From NCBI RefSeq assembly GCF_014635825.1, contig NZ_BMDO01000011.1:1-64000 (forward strand): DNA of 64,000 nucleotides, in the 5' to 3' direction. Shown here piece after piece: positions 33,891 through 42,527 of this stretch. Position numbers and translations under genes: made by a program. Origin of the DNA: Mucilaginibacter galii. GTDB taxonomy: Bacteria; Bacteroidota; Bacteroidia; Sphingobacteriales; Sphingobacteriaceae. The notes under the pieces are model-generated. The model worked only from the letters and a program-made list of their open reading frames with translations, did no database searches and was not told the DNA's origin. Each line of letters starts with the position of its first letter. The first letter of the stretch is position 1.

Positions 33891-36800
33891 ATGCAGTCCC
33901 CTTCCGAAAAATACAATCAAAAATTTCAAGATATACTGGCCCAGTTAAACGCCGAACAGCTGGCCGCCGTGAACAAGGTAGATGGCCCCGTTTTGGTGGT
34001 AGCCGGCCCCGGTACCGGTAAAACGCAGATACTGGCCGCCCGTATTGGCAAGATATTATTAGAGACCGATGCCCAGCCCAACGAGATCTTGTGTTTGACC
34101 TATACCGATGCCGGTGCTGTGGCCATGCGCAAGCGTTTGTTTGAGTTTATTGGCCCTGATGCTTACCGCATTAGCATTTATACGTTTCATGCGTTTTGCA
34201 ACGATATTATCCAGGAAAACCTCGATTACTTTGGCAAGCTAAGCCTGGAACCGCTGACCGACCTGGACAGCGCCATGCTTTTCCGCGAACTGGTGGATGA
34301 GTTTGATAAAGACCACCTGCTCAAGCGCTTCACCGGCGATATTTACTACGACGTGCCCCGCCTTAAAAGCCTGTTCAGCACCATGAAACGTGAGAACTGG
34401 CAGCTGGATATGATTGAGAAAGCAGTGCAGGAATACCTGGACGATTTGCCTAACCGCGAGGAGTTTATTTACAAACGTCCCAACGCCGCCAAAGGCATCC
34501 AAAAAGGCGATGTTAAGCAAAAAGACATTGATGCCGCCAAAGAGGTAATGGCTAAACTGCTTTGCGCCGTGGGCGAATTTGCCAATTACGAGGCCAAAAT
34601 GAAAACACGCGGCAGTTATGATTATGACGACATGATCATTTGGGTGCTGCGCGCTTTCCGCGATAATGAAGACCTGCTGCGCCGTTACCAGGAACGTTTT
34701 CAGTACATTTTGGTAGATGAGTTTCAGGATACCAGCGGTTCGCAAAACGAGCTCCTCAAATTCATGCTCACCTACTGGGATACCCCCAACGTTTTTGTGG
34801 TGGGCGATGATGACCAGTCTATCTTCCGTTTTCAGGGTGCCAACATGAAGAACATTCTCGATTTTGCAGGCGATTATGTAGACACCCTGCACACGGTGGT
34901 GTTGAAGCAAAACTACCGCTCCAACCAAGCCATCCTGGATATATCGCGGATGCTCATCAGCAATAACCAGGAAAGGTTGACGAGTCAGCTACGCTTAGAT
35001 AAGAACTTGCAGGCGGCCCATCCACGCTTTGAACTGGAAGCGGTGGAGCCTGTGATTTGCGAGTATGCCAACCCCGACCAGGAACTGGTAGACGTGGCCA
35101 TCCAGATTGAAGACCTGATTACCCAGGGCACCGACCCGGCCGAAATTGCCGTGATTTACCGTAACCACAGCCAGGTAGACCAACTGATCCATTACCTTGA
35201 TGCCCGCAAAATTGCGGTGAACACTAAGCGCAAGATCGACATTTTGACCCTGCCTTTTGGCGAGAAGATCATCAATATTTTGCAGTACCTCACCATGGAA
35301 ATGGATTCGCCCTATAGCGGCGATGAATTACTGTTCGAGATACTGCATTACGATTTTTTCAGCATCCCGCCTATCGAAATTGCCAAGGCCAGCATAGCGG
35401 TATCTAAAGCCAACTATAATGTGGCCCTTAACGAGCAAAAGACCTCTATTCGCCGTTACGTAAGCGAGTTGAAACCTGCAAGGCAAGGCAACCTGTTCGA
35501 CGCGCCCGATGCACAGGCCGAAATGCGCCAGCTCATCGACGGCATTAACGAATTGCTCAAAGCCTCGGTAAGCCTCAGCTTACAACAGTTGTTTCAGCAG
35601 GTAATAACCACGCTGGGCATTTTGCGCTACGTAATGCAGCAGCCCGATAAGGGCTGGCACATGGAAGTGCTCACCAGCCTGTTCAACTTTGTGCGCGATG
35701 AAGCGCGCCGCACACCTGACGTGAAGCTGAAAGATGTAATGCAGACCGTGGAAACCATGAAGAAGCACAACATCCGCATGGAACTGCACCAGGTGATCCA
35801 CCCCGAAAACGGCGTTAATTTTTTAACTGCGCATGGTTCTAAGGGACTGGAGTTTGAGCATGTTTTCCTCATTGGCTGCAACAAAAAAATATGGGATGCC
35901 AAGGGCCGCAACACGGGCTTTAGCTTCCCCGATACGCTGATGCAAACCAGTGGCGACGACAGCGCCCAGCAGGAAGAATCGCGCCGGTTATTTTACGTGG
36001 CCATTACCCGGGCCAGGCAGTGTTTAAGCATATCGTACAGCACTAAAGACCGCAATGCCAAAGACCAGGAAGCCTCGCAGTTTGTGGGCGAAATACTGGC
36101 CACCACTCCCCTGCAGGTGCAATACCCGCAGGTAAACGAAGATGCGCTGCTGGCCTGGTTTGCCACCCAGTTTAGCGAAGCCGATAAGCCGGTGGTGCAA
36201 CTGCTGGATAAGAATTACATTAACCAGCTGCTGCAAGGCTACGTGCTGTCGGTTACGCACTTGAATAGTTATCTGGATTGTCCGCTGAAGTTTTACTTTC
36301 AAAATTTGATACGGGTGCCAGCAGGTAAAAGTCCGGCTATGGCCTTTGGGTCGGCGGTGCACCATGCTTTGTACAAGGTGTTCGACCGCATGACCAAGAG
36401 CGACAGCCAGTTTCCGCCGGTAGAAGATTTTATGCGCGAGTTTCGCTGGTTCATGTTCCGTAACCGCGATGCCTTTACCAAGGAAGAATTTAGCCTGCGG
36501 ATGGATTATGGCGACAAGATACTCCCTGCCTACTATGAGCAAAACCTCTATCAATGGAACAAGGTGGCCAAGGTGGAGTTTGCCATGCGCAACCTCACCA
36601 TTAACGGCATCCCGGTAAAAGGCCATTTAGATAAGATAGAATTTGACGGCCGCCAGGTGACCATTGTAGATTATAAAACCGGCAAACTCAAATACGCTAA
36701 AGACAAACTGCAGCGCCCCACCGCCGACAACCCCAACGGCGGCGACTACTGGCGCCAGGCCGTTTTCTACAAAATGCTCATCGACAACGACCGCAGTAAA

Positions 36801-37046
36801 GACTGGCACGTAATGAGCACCGTTTTTGAATTTATAGAACCCATAGACGGCCAGTATCACAAAGAAAAAATTGTAGCAGCCCCCGACGACGTAACCACCG
36901 TAACCCGCCAGCTCACCGAAACATACACCAAAATTATGGCCCACGATTTTGCGACCGGCTGTGGCAAGCAAGACTGCGACTGGTGCCACTTTGTAAGGAG
37001 TAATTTTAAACAACCGGGGAAGATATTGGAGAGTGTGGAGGATTAA
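33891..37046 (+). CDS. UvrD/PcrA-type helicase fused to PD-(D/E)XK nuclease with Fe-S staple
   Basis: This superfamily 1A helicase has Walker A GPGTGKT (39-45), LVDEFQDTSGSQ (motif II), DDQSIFRFQGA (III), YRSNQAI (IV), TAHGSKGLEFEHVFLIG (V) and FYVAITRARQCL (VI). The C-terminal ~270 residues are a RecB/AddB-type nuclease: GHLDKIEFDGRQVTIVDYKTG carries the D-x(n)-D-x-K core. A Cys in SYLDCPLKFYF and the CGKQDCDWC near the end (final ~20 residues) form the four-cysteine iron-sulfur staple of AddB-like enzymes. It starts at ATG 33891 or 33888, as the upstream codons lie before the promoter. It probably works in recombinational repair. The subfamily has no established symbol. Confidence 0.92.
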   Translation: MQSPSEKYNQKFQDILAQLNAEQLAAVNKVDGPVLVVAGPGTGKTQILAARIGKILLETDAQPNEILCLTYTDAGAVAMRKRLFEFIGPDAYRISIYTFHAFCNDIIQENLDYFGKLSLEPLTDLDSAMLFRELVDEFDKDHLLKRFTGDIYYDVPRLKSLFSTMKRENWQLDMIEKAVQEYLDDLPNREEFIYKRPNAAKGIQKGDVKQKDIDAAKEVMAKLLCAVGEFANYEAKMKTRGSYDYDDMIIWVLRAFRDNEDLLRRYQERFQYILVDEFQDTSGSQNELLKFMLTYWDTPNVFVVGDDDQSIFRFQGANMKNILDFAGDYVDTLHTVVLKQNYRSNQAILDISRMLISNNQERLTSQLRLDKNLQAAHPRFELEAVEPVICEYANPDQELVDVAIQIEDLITQGTDPAEIAVIYRNHSQVDQLIHYLDARKIAVNTKRKIDILTLPFGEKIINILQYLTMEMDSPYSGDELLFEILHYDFFSIPPIEIAKASIAVSKANYNVALNEQKTSIRRYVSELKPARQGNLFDAPDAQAEMRQLIDGINELLKASVSLSLQQLFQQVITTLGILRYVMQQPDKGWHMEVLTSLFNFVRDEARRTPDVKLKDVMQTVETMKKHNIRMELHQVIHPENGVNFLTAHGSKGLEFEHVFLIGCNKKIWDAKGRNTGFSFPDTLMQTSGDDSAQQEESRRLFYVAITRARQCLSISYSTKDRNAKDQEASQFVGEILATTPLQVQYPQVNEDALLAWFATQFSEADKPVVQLLDKNYINQLLQGYVLSVTHLNSYLDCPLKFYFQNLIRVPAGKSPAMAFGSAVHHALYKVFDRMTKSDSQFPPVEDFMREFRWFMFRNRDAFTKEEFSLRMDYGDKILPAYYEQNLYQWNKVAKVEFAMRNLTINGIPVKGHLDKIEFDGRQVTIVDYKTGKLKYAKDKLQRPTADNPNGGDYWRQAVFYKMLIDNDRSKDWHVMSTVFEFIEPIDGQYHKEKIVAAPDDVTTVTRQLTETYTKIMAHDFATGCGKQDCDWCHFVRSNFKQPGKILESVED

Positions 37047-37072
37047 TTAAGGCAGACAGAGTTTGCTTGTAT

Positions 37073-37103
37073 AGTCGTCCGTAGTCAGAGACTACGGACG
37101 ACT
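37073..37103. repeat. perfect 13-bp inverted repeat after helicase gene
   Basis: AGTCGTCCGTAGT (37073-37085) and its exact reverse complement (37091-37103) flank CAGAG. There is no T-run, so it is not a classical terminator. It marks the border between the core helicase gene and the AT-rich three-gene cluster. Confidence 0.7.
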
Positions 37104-37203
37104 GGGGAGAATAAGAGGAGATCAATATTAATCTTATTTTAGTTATCCGTATCGTATAATATTGGATTTGAAAATATTATTCATAGTTTTAAGAAACTTA
37201 AAT

Positions 37204-37584
37204 ATGGAAAAATACCGATACCCTGCTTTAAATGTCACAAGGCGCATATCTAATACCCTTTATTTAAGTAAAAACACCCCTGTTCAACAAATAACAGAAA
37301 AACACGAGGGAAATGTCCCTGCTCATGGCACCTATGGTCAATTGCTTTTTGATGAGAGATGGCGGACAAAACGCTTAGATATATTAGCAAGAGATAGAAA
37401 CCAGTGCATAATATGTAATAATACACAAGAACTACAAGTCCATCATAGGCAGTACCATTATATTAAGGCTGAAAGTCAATTCAAGCCGCCTTGGGATTAT
37501 CCCGAAAATCTGTTAATAACATTGTGTAAGAAATGCCATAACAGAGGTCATAATAAATTCAAAGTACCAACCTTATCTATTTAA
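37204..37584 (+). CDS. HNH endonuclease-like protein, first gene of accessory cluster
   Basis: The 126-residue protein has ~45 unique N-terminal residues. Then comes the pattern YGQLLFDERWRTKRLDILARDRNQC of Bacteroidota HNH proteins, and the zinc/HNH core: CIIC, QVHHRQY (the HH catalytic pair), and LCKKCHNRGH. All catalytic and zinc-binding residues look intact. I use ATG 37204; a TTG at 37162 would add 14 non-conserved residues. The next gene starts 2 nt after its stop with GTG, so the genes are translationally coupled. It would cut DNA; its trigger is unknown. Confidence 0.8.
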   Translation: MEKYRYPALNVTRRISNTLYLSKNTPVQQITEKHEGNVPAHGTYGQLLFDERWRTKRLDILARDRNQCIICNNTQELQVHHRQYHYIKAESQFKPPWDYPENLLITLCKKCHNRGHNKFKVPTLSI

Positions 37585-37586
37585 TA

Positions 37587-38213
37587 GTGAGTATATTCAA
37601 CTTTTTAAAACGTGACGAAGTTGAGCTAAATTCTCAACAAGTTGAACCAATATCTTCATCAGAGTATGAGAAACCTCTCCCTGAAATTGAGGAAAACATA
37701 TTTGTTGAAGCTAATTTATCACAACCAGAAACGGCTCAAACCTCTAAATTTTATACAAATACACCTAAACCAATAATGGACATTTCCAATAATAATATAA
37801 TTGATAATAATATTGCACTACTGTATACTTTTTTAGATCGCAACCACGAAGCAAAGGGCTATGACGATGCCTTATTAAATCCTGATACAAGCCATCTTGA
37901 TCAAAATCTTGATGCACTGAAAAATGAATTAGTACGTACTATTAATAAGGTAAAAACATTTTATGAAGATTTCATTCAAGAAACGGAATATCATATACTG
38001 AGCAGAGGCCGTAGTGGCATGGTAGATATTGTTGAAGAATTGGAAATGAAAAAGCGAACAGCCATTGGCCACATGGAAAAAGTTAATAAAATTGAGAAAG
38101 ACGCAGAAAATAATATCGGGGACTGCAAAGGAATTTTATTAAGCTATACTCGAGGATTTAAAAATGGGTTGGCTGCGATTTCCCATCATAATATTCTCAC
38201 AAAAAGGTTTTAG
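37587..38213 (+). CDS. unrecognised helical protein, second gene of accessory cluster
   Basis: The 208-residue acidic protein starts with GTG (MSIFNFLKRDEVE). About 75 disordered, Ser/Pro/Glu-rich residues lead to a helical C-terminal part (~80-205) with KNELVRTINKVKTFYEDFIQ, VDIVEELEMKKRTAIGHMEKV and a final GLAAISHHN-type helix. There is no signal peptide and no membrane helix. I do not recognise the family. The start is 2 nt after the HNH stop, and its own stop is 3 nt before the membrane-protein gene. It may be an adaptor that links nuclease and membrane component; this is inferred from gene order only. Confidence 0.75.
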   Translation: MSIFNFLKRDEVELNSQQVEPISSSEYEKPLPEIEENIFVEANLSQPETAQTSKFYTNTPKPIMDISNNNIIDNNIALLYTFLDRNHEAKGYDDALLNPDTSHLDQNLDALKNELVRTINKVKTFYEDFIQETEYHILSRGRSGMVDIVEELEMKKRTAIGHMEKVNKIEKDAENNIGDCKGILLSYTRGFKNGLAAISHHNILTKRF

Positions 38214-38216
38214 TAC

Positions 38217-39221
38217 ATGAAAAATTGGTGGACAAAATTTGGGTGCTTTCTTACTGGTTACAATTACAATATTTTAATGGCTTCCAGTGAAGTAGCGATG
38301 AAAGCATTAAAGAGATACACCTCTGCTATGCTAATCGTTTGTGTACTTTGGTCTTTTATAGGCTTTGTTTTTACAGATCGATATCTAAGCGGTGGGATTT
38401 GGGGTTCTCTCCTCGGCGGAGGGGTACTATGCTTCATAATTATTCAAATCGAAAGGCAAATAATACTTTCAACCAATGTAAATAAGTTGATGTATTATTT
38501 CAGAGTAATAATCGCTCTTGCGATGGGATTGATTGGTTCAATTATAATTGATCAAATAATTTTCCAAAAAGATATAGAGTTAGGGAAAATTGAAACCTTA
38601 AATAAAAAGGTCAGTAGAATATTACCAGAAAGAGCAAAAGAATTAAAAAGCCAGATTACGCAACTTCAAGAATCTATAACTGCGAAAGATGATGAAATAA
38701 AAAGAATAACAAAAGATGTTACATTGAACAAGACTGTACAATCGGTCACAACACAAAGTGTCTTAAAACCAGTGATTACAACCAGTCACGATTCATCTAA
38801 TGCTACAAAAGAGTCCGTCAAAATGGTCAAGGAGAATACAGTGTCAATGACATCTATACTTAACCCTAATATTGCTTTGTTAGCTCCCCTTAATAAACAA
38901 CTTGCAGATCTAAGAGCTGATAAGTCTGTAAAAGAGTCTTCTTTAATTGAACTAAGGACAAAATTAGAAGCAGAAATTAAAGGAAATACCGGATTTTTAG
39001 ATGAATTAATAGTGATGGTTGATCTAATAAAAGGCTCTCGTGTAGCATTAATTATCTGGATTTTATGGTTAACATTCTTAATGGGAATAGAACTATTTGT
39101 ACTGGTTAGTAAGCGTGGTGATGAAGAAAACGATTATGATCTAACTATTAAACATCACATGGCTTTACAAAAACGAAAATTAGTACTGATGGCACGTTCG
39201 ATAGAAACATCCACAATTTAG
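38217..39221 (+). CDS. DUF4407-like membrane protein with long coiled coil
   Basis: The 334-residue protein has three membrane helices (~36-53, 61-78 and 95-113), a ~150-residue, mostly coiled-coil segment (~115-265, with KELKSQITQLQESITAKDDE and LNKQLADLRADKSVKESSLI) and a fourth helix (~273-295). A short charged tail follows. The layout and segments such as GSIIIDQIIFQKDIELGKIE resemble DUF4407. The coiled coil should lie outside the inner membrane if the termini are inside. It is third in the tight HNH-unknown-DUF4407 operon. It could be an envelope sensor. The function of the family is not known. Confidence 0.75.
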   Translation: MKNWWTKFGCFLTGYNYNILMASSEVAMKALKRYTSAMLIVCVLWSFIGFVFTDRYLSGGIWGSLLGGGVLCFIIIQIERQIILSTNVNKLMYYFRVIIALAMGLIGSIIIDQIIFQKDIELGKIETLNKKVSRILPERAKELKSQITQLQESITAKDDEIKRITKDVTLNKTVQSVTTQSVLKPVITTSHDSSNATKESVKMVKENTVSMTSILNPNIALLAPLNKQLADLRADKSVKESSLIELRTKLEAEIKGNTGFLDELIVMVDLIKGSRVALIIWILWLTFLMGIELFVLVSKRGDEENDYDLTIKHHMALQKRKLVLMARSIETSTI

Positions 39222-39379
39222 TGTTCCCCGTCGCCGCTGTCCGTGGGCCCTTATGCTGGCGCACGCCTGTGGCGTGTGATAACTAAGTAACATCTCTCGC
39301 TCACGCAAGCATTTTAGTAAACTCTGTTTAAAAACATAAGTTACAACCTTTTACCACCATTAAACACTACATTCATACT
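39222..39379. other. intergenic boundary region after accessory cluster
   Basis: GC-rich 39230-39290 contrasts with the AT-rich genes before it. It contains a CACGCC-tgt-GGCGTG hairpin (39262-39276) without a T-run. No gene or clear promoter is visible. Confidence 0.4.
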
Positions 39380-39745
39380 ATGAAAACTCTTCCAATAGTT
39401 TTAGTAGCGGTGGTTGCCTTAGAGCATCTGTATATTTTATGGATAGAAATGTTTGCCTGGGAAACTAAGGGAAAAAGCACTTTCACCTCGCTGCCTGAGC
39501 ATTTGTTTACACCTACTAAAGGGCTGGCTGCCAATCAGGGATTGTATAACGGCTTCTTGTCGGCAGGGCTTATTTGGTCTTTGCTCATCAGCGATAATGT
39601 TTGGGCTAAAAATGTAGCCCTATTTTTCTTATCGTGCGTTATCATTGCAGCTACTTATGGGGCCATCAGCGTTTCTAAATCTATTATGTTAAAACAAGGT
39701 TTACCTGCTATATTGGCGCTGTTGGCTGTTCTGTTCCTTAGTTAG
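39380..39745 (+). CDS. DUF1304 family membrane protein
   Basis: The 121-residue protein has four membrane helices. The family pattern IVLVAVVALEHLYILWIEMFAWET at the N terminus and TKGLAANQGLYNGFLSAGLIW (~51-71) are clear DUF1304 features. The length is standard. It is an inner-membrane protein without known activity. Base composition returns to that of the core genes here, so it lies outside the accessory cluster. It is followed by a WG-repeat gene 81 nt away. Confidence 0.9.
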   Translation: MKTLPIVLVAVVALEHLYILWIEMFAWETKGKSTFTSLPEHLFTPTKGLAANQGLYNGFLSAGLIWSLLISDNVWAKNVALFFLSCVIIAATYGAISVSKSIMLKQGLPAILALLAVLFLS

Positions 39746-39826
39746 TTTTAAAGCCTAAGTTTAATGCAATTGGGTTTAGCCGTTGTACATTTCCTTAGCA
39801 TACAAAATCTACTTACCTTGTAACCT

Positions 39827-40936
39827 ATGAAAAAGCTGCTGCTATTCTTGGTTGTCTGTCTACTATACACTAAAGTTAACGCCCAGCAAAACTTGTGGTA
39901 TAGCTACTACGATAAAAAAACCGAACTCACCGGCTATAAAGATGCGCAGGGCAAAATCAAAATACCGGCTAAGTTTAGCTTATTTACCCATACCGGCGTT
40001 TTCAGAAACATTGTACCGGTAAATGAGCAAGCCTCCAATAACAAATTCATCAATTATTACCTGCTTAAAAATGGCAAAAAGGTGGGCAAAGACACCCTCT
40101 ACGTTTGGGATTTCACCACCGATTGCGAAAGCGAGGAGAAGATCAGGTTTTATGATAAAAAGACAGATAAAGTAGGCTTCTTTAACAAGAACGGCAAGGT
40201 AGTTATCCCCGCAGTTTATAATTCGGCCCAACCCTTTTATAACGGACTGGCATTGACCATACGCAACGGCAAAAGAATGTGTTATGAAAACAAACCCTAT
40301 GATGCGGCCAACCCTTGCGAGCATTGGTTTTGGAACGGTACTACAGCCATCATTAACAGTAAAAACCAAATCCTGGTAGATAATCTGCAAGATGATGTCA
40401 TATGGCACATGAACTTTTATTCGCTAAAAGTGGGCAGCCAGCCTTTAGATACCGCTATTTATGTAAACCTGAAGGGCGTTAACGGGCAATACTATTCGTT
40501 TATTGACTATGATAAAGAGTTTAAGCACTGGTTTTATAAAAGCTATTTACCCCAATTAAATGCAGGCAGCTTACAGGCCAACACTTTTAGTAAGGTCATG
40601 GTAGATGAGCGGCACAAAAAGTCGGGAGATAAGCCCATAGCCTTGGCAACGTTTACTAAACGGTATTCGGCATTAGTGCTTAAGAAATTGCAGGCCATTA
40701 AGCAAGGTAAGCGTTCGGCATACATTAGCCATGAAGACCTTTATGCCCTATCGTATGATAACGCAGTATTCAAACCCTATTATACCGATTGCGGCATGCC
40801 CAACAAAGAGCGCTACCCCGTTTATAGTGTACTGACAGAAACTTTAAATAAAAACAAAACCCTGAACAGCCAGGAAAGCTTTATTTTTCTACGTACCGCG
40901 AAGGGCTACAAACTGATAGGAATGACAGTTAATTAA
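39827..40936 (+). CDS. WG-repeat-like secreted protein
   Basis: The signal peptide is MKKLLLFLVVCLLYTKVNAQ. The first ~190 residues contain degenerate WG repeats such as LTGYKDAQGKIKIPAKFSLF and KVGFFNKNGKVVIPAVYNSA, with the typical G-x-x-(N/D)-x-x-G-K-x-x-I-P core. The C-terminal half (~200-369) is unique and carries no recognised motif. WG-repeat proteins are generally binding scaffolds. Location is likely periplasmic or outer-membrane. No partner gene is obvious. Confidence 0.75.
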   Translation: MKKLLLFLVVCLLYTKVNAQQNLWYSYYDKKTELTGYKDAQGKIKIPAKFSLFTHTGVFRNIVPVNEQASNNKFINYYLLKNGKKVGKDTLYVWDFTTDCESEEKIRFYDKKTDKVGFFNKNGKVVIPAVYNSAQPFYNGLALTIRNGKRMCYENKPYDAANPCEHWFWNGTTAIINSKNQILVDNLQDDVIWHMNFYSLKVGSQPLDTAIYVNLKGVNGQYYSFIDYDKEFKHWFYKSYLPQLNAGSLQANTFSKVMVDERHKKSGDKPIALATFTKRYSALVLKKLQAIKQGKRSAYISHEDLYALSYDNAVFKPYYTDCGMPNKERYPVYSVLTETLNKNKTLNSQESFIFLRTAKGYKLIGMTVN

Positions 40937-40991
40937 GCTATAAAATCTTAAACATAAACAATAACGACGTCTATACTTACCGCCCTGCTGC

Positions 40992-42452
40992 TTATTTTTG
41001 ATAAGTCCACTCCAAACCGTTGGTACGAAAAGGCACCGTGGGCAAACCGGCACTGTTCGCTAAGTTAGGCTGGGCAACTTCTGTCCAGGCAAAACGGGCA
41101 GCAGCAGGTTTGCTGATGGATGGATTTGACAGGATAACGGTATTGCCTGCTATCTGCGCTTGCGCATCGGCAAACTGGCCGTCGGTACCGGCTATGCTGA
41201 AAAAGTCGGGAGCCTTGCCATCGGTGGTTTTCAATCCATCGGCATTGGCAAAATGAAGGATAATTTTGTCTCCTTTCACTTCCATACGCTCATAAACAGG
41301 CCCGCTATAAGTTATCTTTTTAAAGCCGTAATCTTTAGCTAAGGCCAGGTTAGCCAAGCGGCGGCCTACCTCCCATTTGTATGGCGGATGGATATTCTTC
41401 AAATCGTCAACCAAATCGGTAATGGTGATGATCCCCGTGTTTGAAATACGGGTAGACTGGATCTGCTGCTCCCAAAACAGGGGAAGCGTTTCGGTAGTAT
41501 GCGGTATTTTATCCTTACGTTTGGTGTAGTAGTAAGGTGCTATCAGCACCGAGTAAAACGACATTTTATCATTCCCCCATTGTTTACGCCAGCTATCCAC
41601 AAGGGCTTGCATTTTGTCGGCGTAGCGCATGCCGGGTTCGTTGAGCATGGCATTGCTTTCGCCCTGGTACCACAATACGCCATGCAGCGCAAACGGAGCC
41701 AGCGGCTCAATCATACTTTTATAATACTTTCCCGGTGCCATGCTGTCCATCTGCATTTTATCACCATCGGCTGCTTCTTTAGCAAAGGCAGGCAATGCGG
41801 CATAGCCCGATGGTGGTGTCCATGGTTCAATGCGGCTGCCACCCCATGAGGAGGCTATAATACCAACCGGCACCTTCAATTTTTCCTGAATATTTTTAGC
41901 AAAGTAATAACCCACAGCCGAAGTTTGCGCCAGTGCTTCGCCCTGGCATTCGTTCCAACCGGTGGTGGTAACGTCGGGAAAGCTCAGCTTTTTTTCTACC
42001 TTGAACAGGCGGATGTTGGGGTTAATTTTGGTAAGCTCCAATTCGGCACTATCAACTCCTTTGGCAGGCTTGGCGTAACCTTTCATGAGCTTCATGGTGT
42101 ATTCCATATTAGATTGGCCCGAGCACAGCCAAACCTCACCCACTAAAATATTTTGAAGTTTAATGGTAGCCGTATCCGAAGTAATGGTCATTACCTGCGG
42201 TGAAGTATTGGCCTTTAGCGGGTTTAGAACCACTTTAAAATAACCGGCACCATCGGCCACAGCGCCTTTAGCCTGGCCACCGAACGCTACTTTTACGGCT
42301 TTGCCCGGATTTACCCAGCCCCAAACCGGCACGGGCTGATTACGCTGCAAAACCATATTGCTGCCCAGTACGTTGGGCAGGCGCACTTGTGCAAATGCAG
42401 TGGCAGAAAATAATGCTAAAAAGGATACGGCAAGCGTTTTAAACTTTAACAT
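40992..42452 (-). CDS. sialate O-acetylesterase-type SGNH hydrolase
   Basis: The 486-residue exported esterase begins with signal peptide MLKFKTLAVSFLALFSATAFAQ. The N-terminal beta domain starts VRLPNVLGSNMVLQRNQPVPVWGW, typical of sialic acid-specific 9-O-acetylesterases. The SGNH core contains LCSGQSNMEYTM (nucleophile Ser in GQSN), SWGGSRIEPW, and LWYQGESNA. It removes acetyl groups from sialic acid or other acetylated glycans such as xylan. No other glycan-utilisation (SusC/D) genes are adjacent, so the actual substrate is open. Confidence 0.92.
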   Translation of the reverse strand: MLKFKTLAVSFLALFSATAFAQVRLPNVLGSNMVLQRNQPVPVWGWVNPGKAVKVAFGGQAKGAVADGAGYFKVVLNPLKANTSPQVMTITSDTATIKLQNILVGEVWLCSGQSNMEYTMKLMKGYAKPAKGVDSAELELTKINPNIRLFKVEKKLSFPDVTTTGWNECQGEALAQTSAVGYYFAKNIQEKLKVPVGIIASSWGGSRIEPWTPPSGYAALPAFAKEAADGDKMQMDSMAPGKYYKSMIEPLAPFALHGVLWYQGESNAMLNEPGMRYADKMQALVDSWRKQWGNDKMSFYSVLIAPYYYTKRKDKIPHTTETLPLFWEQQIQSTRISNTGIITITDLVDDLKNIHPPYKWEVGRRLANLALAKDYGFKKITYSGPVYERMEVKGDKIILHFANADGLKTTDGKAPDFFSIAGTDGQFADAQAQIAGNTVILSNPSISKPAAARFAWTEVAQPNLANSAGLPTVPFRTNGLEWTYQK

Positions 42453-42527
42453 AGGTAAACAAAAGGCAGTTATAATTTATAGTTAAATGTAGCGGTTTAA
42501 TTTAAATCCCGCACATTCAGTTCGCAA

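Noticed and set aside
34239-34928. 229-codon minus-strand frame opposite the helicase
   Set aside because: It is a shadow frame of a strongly conserved helicase gene, with no start signal or family features.
36024-36626. 200-codon minus-strand frame opposite the nuclease domain
   Set aside because: Antisense shadow of the helicase-nuclease; composition is typical of mirrored codons.
37073-37103. Terminator for the helicase gene
   Set aside because: The stem is perfect, but no T-run follows on either strand, so I list it only as an inverted repeat.
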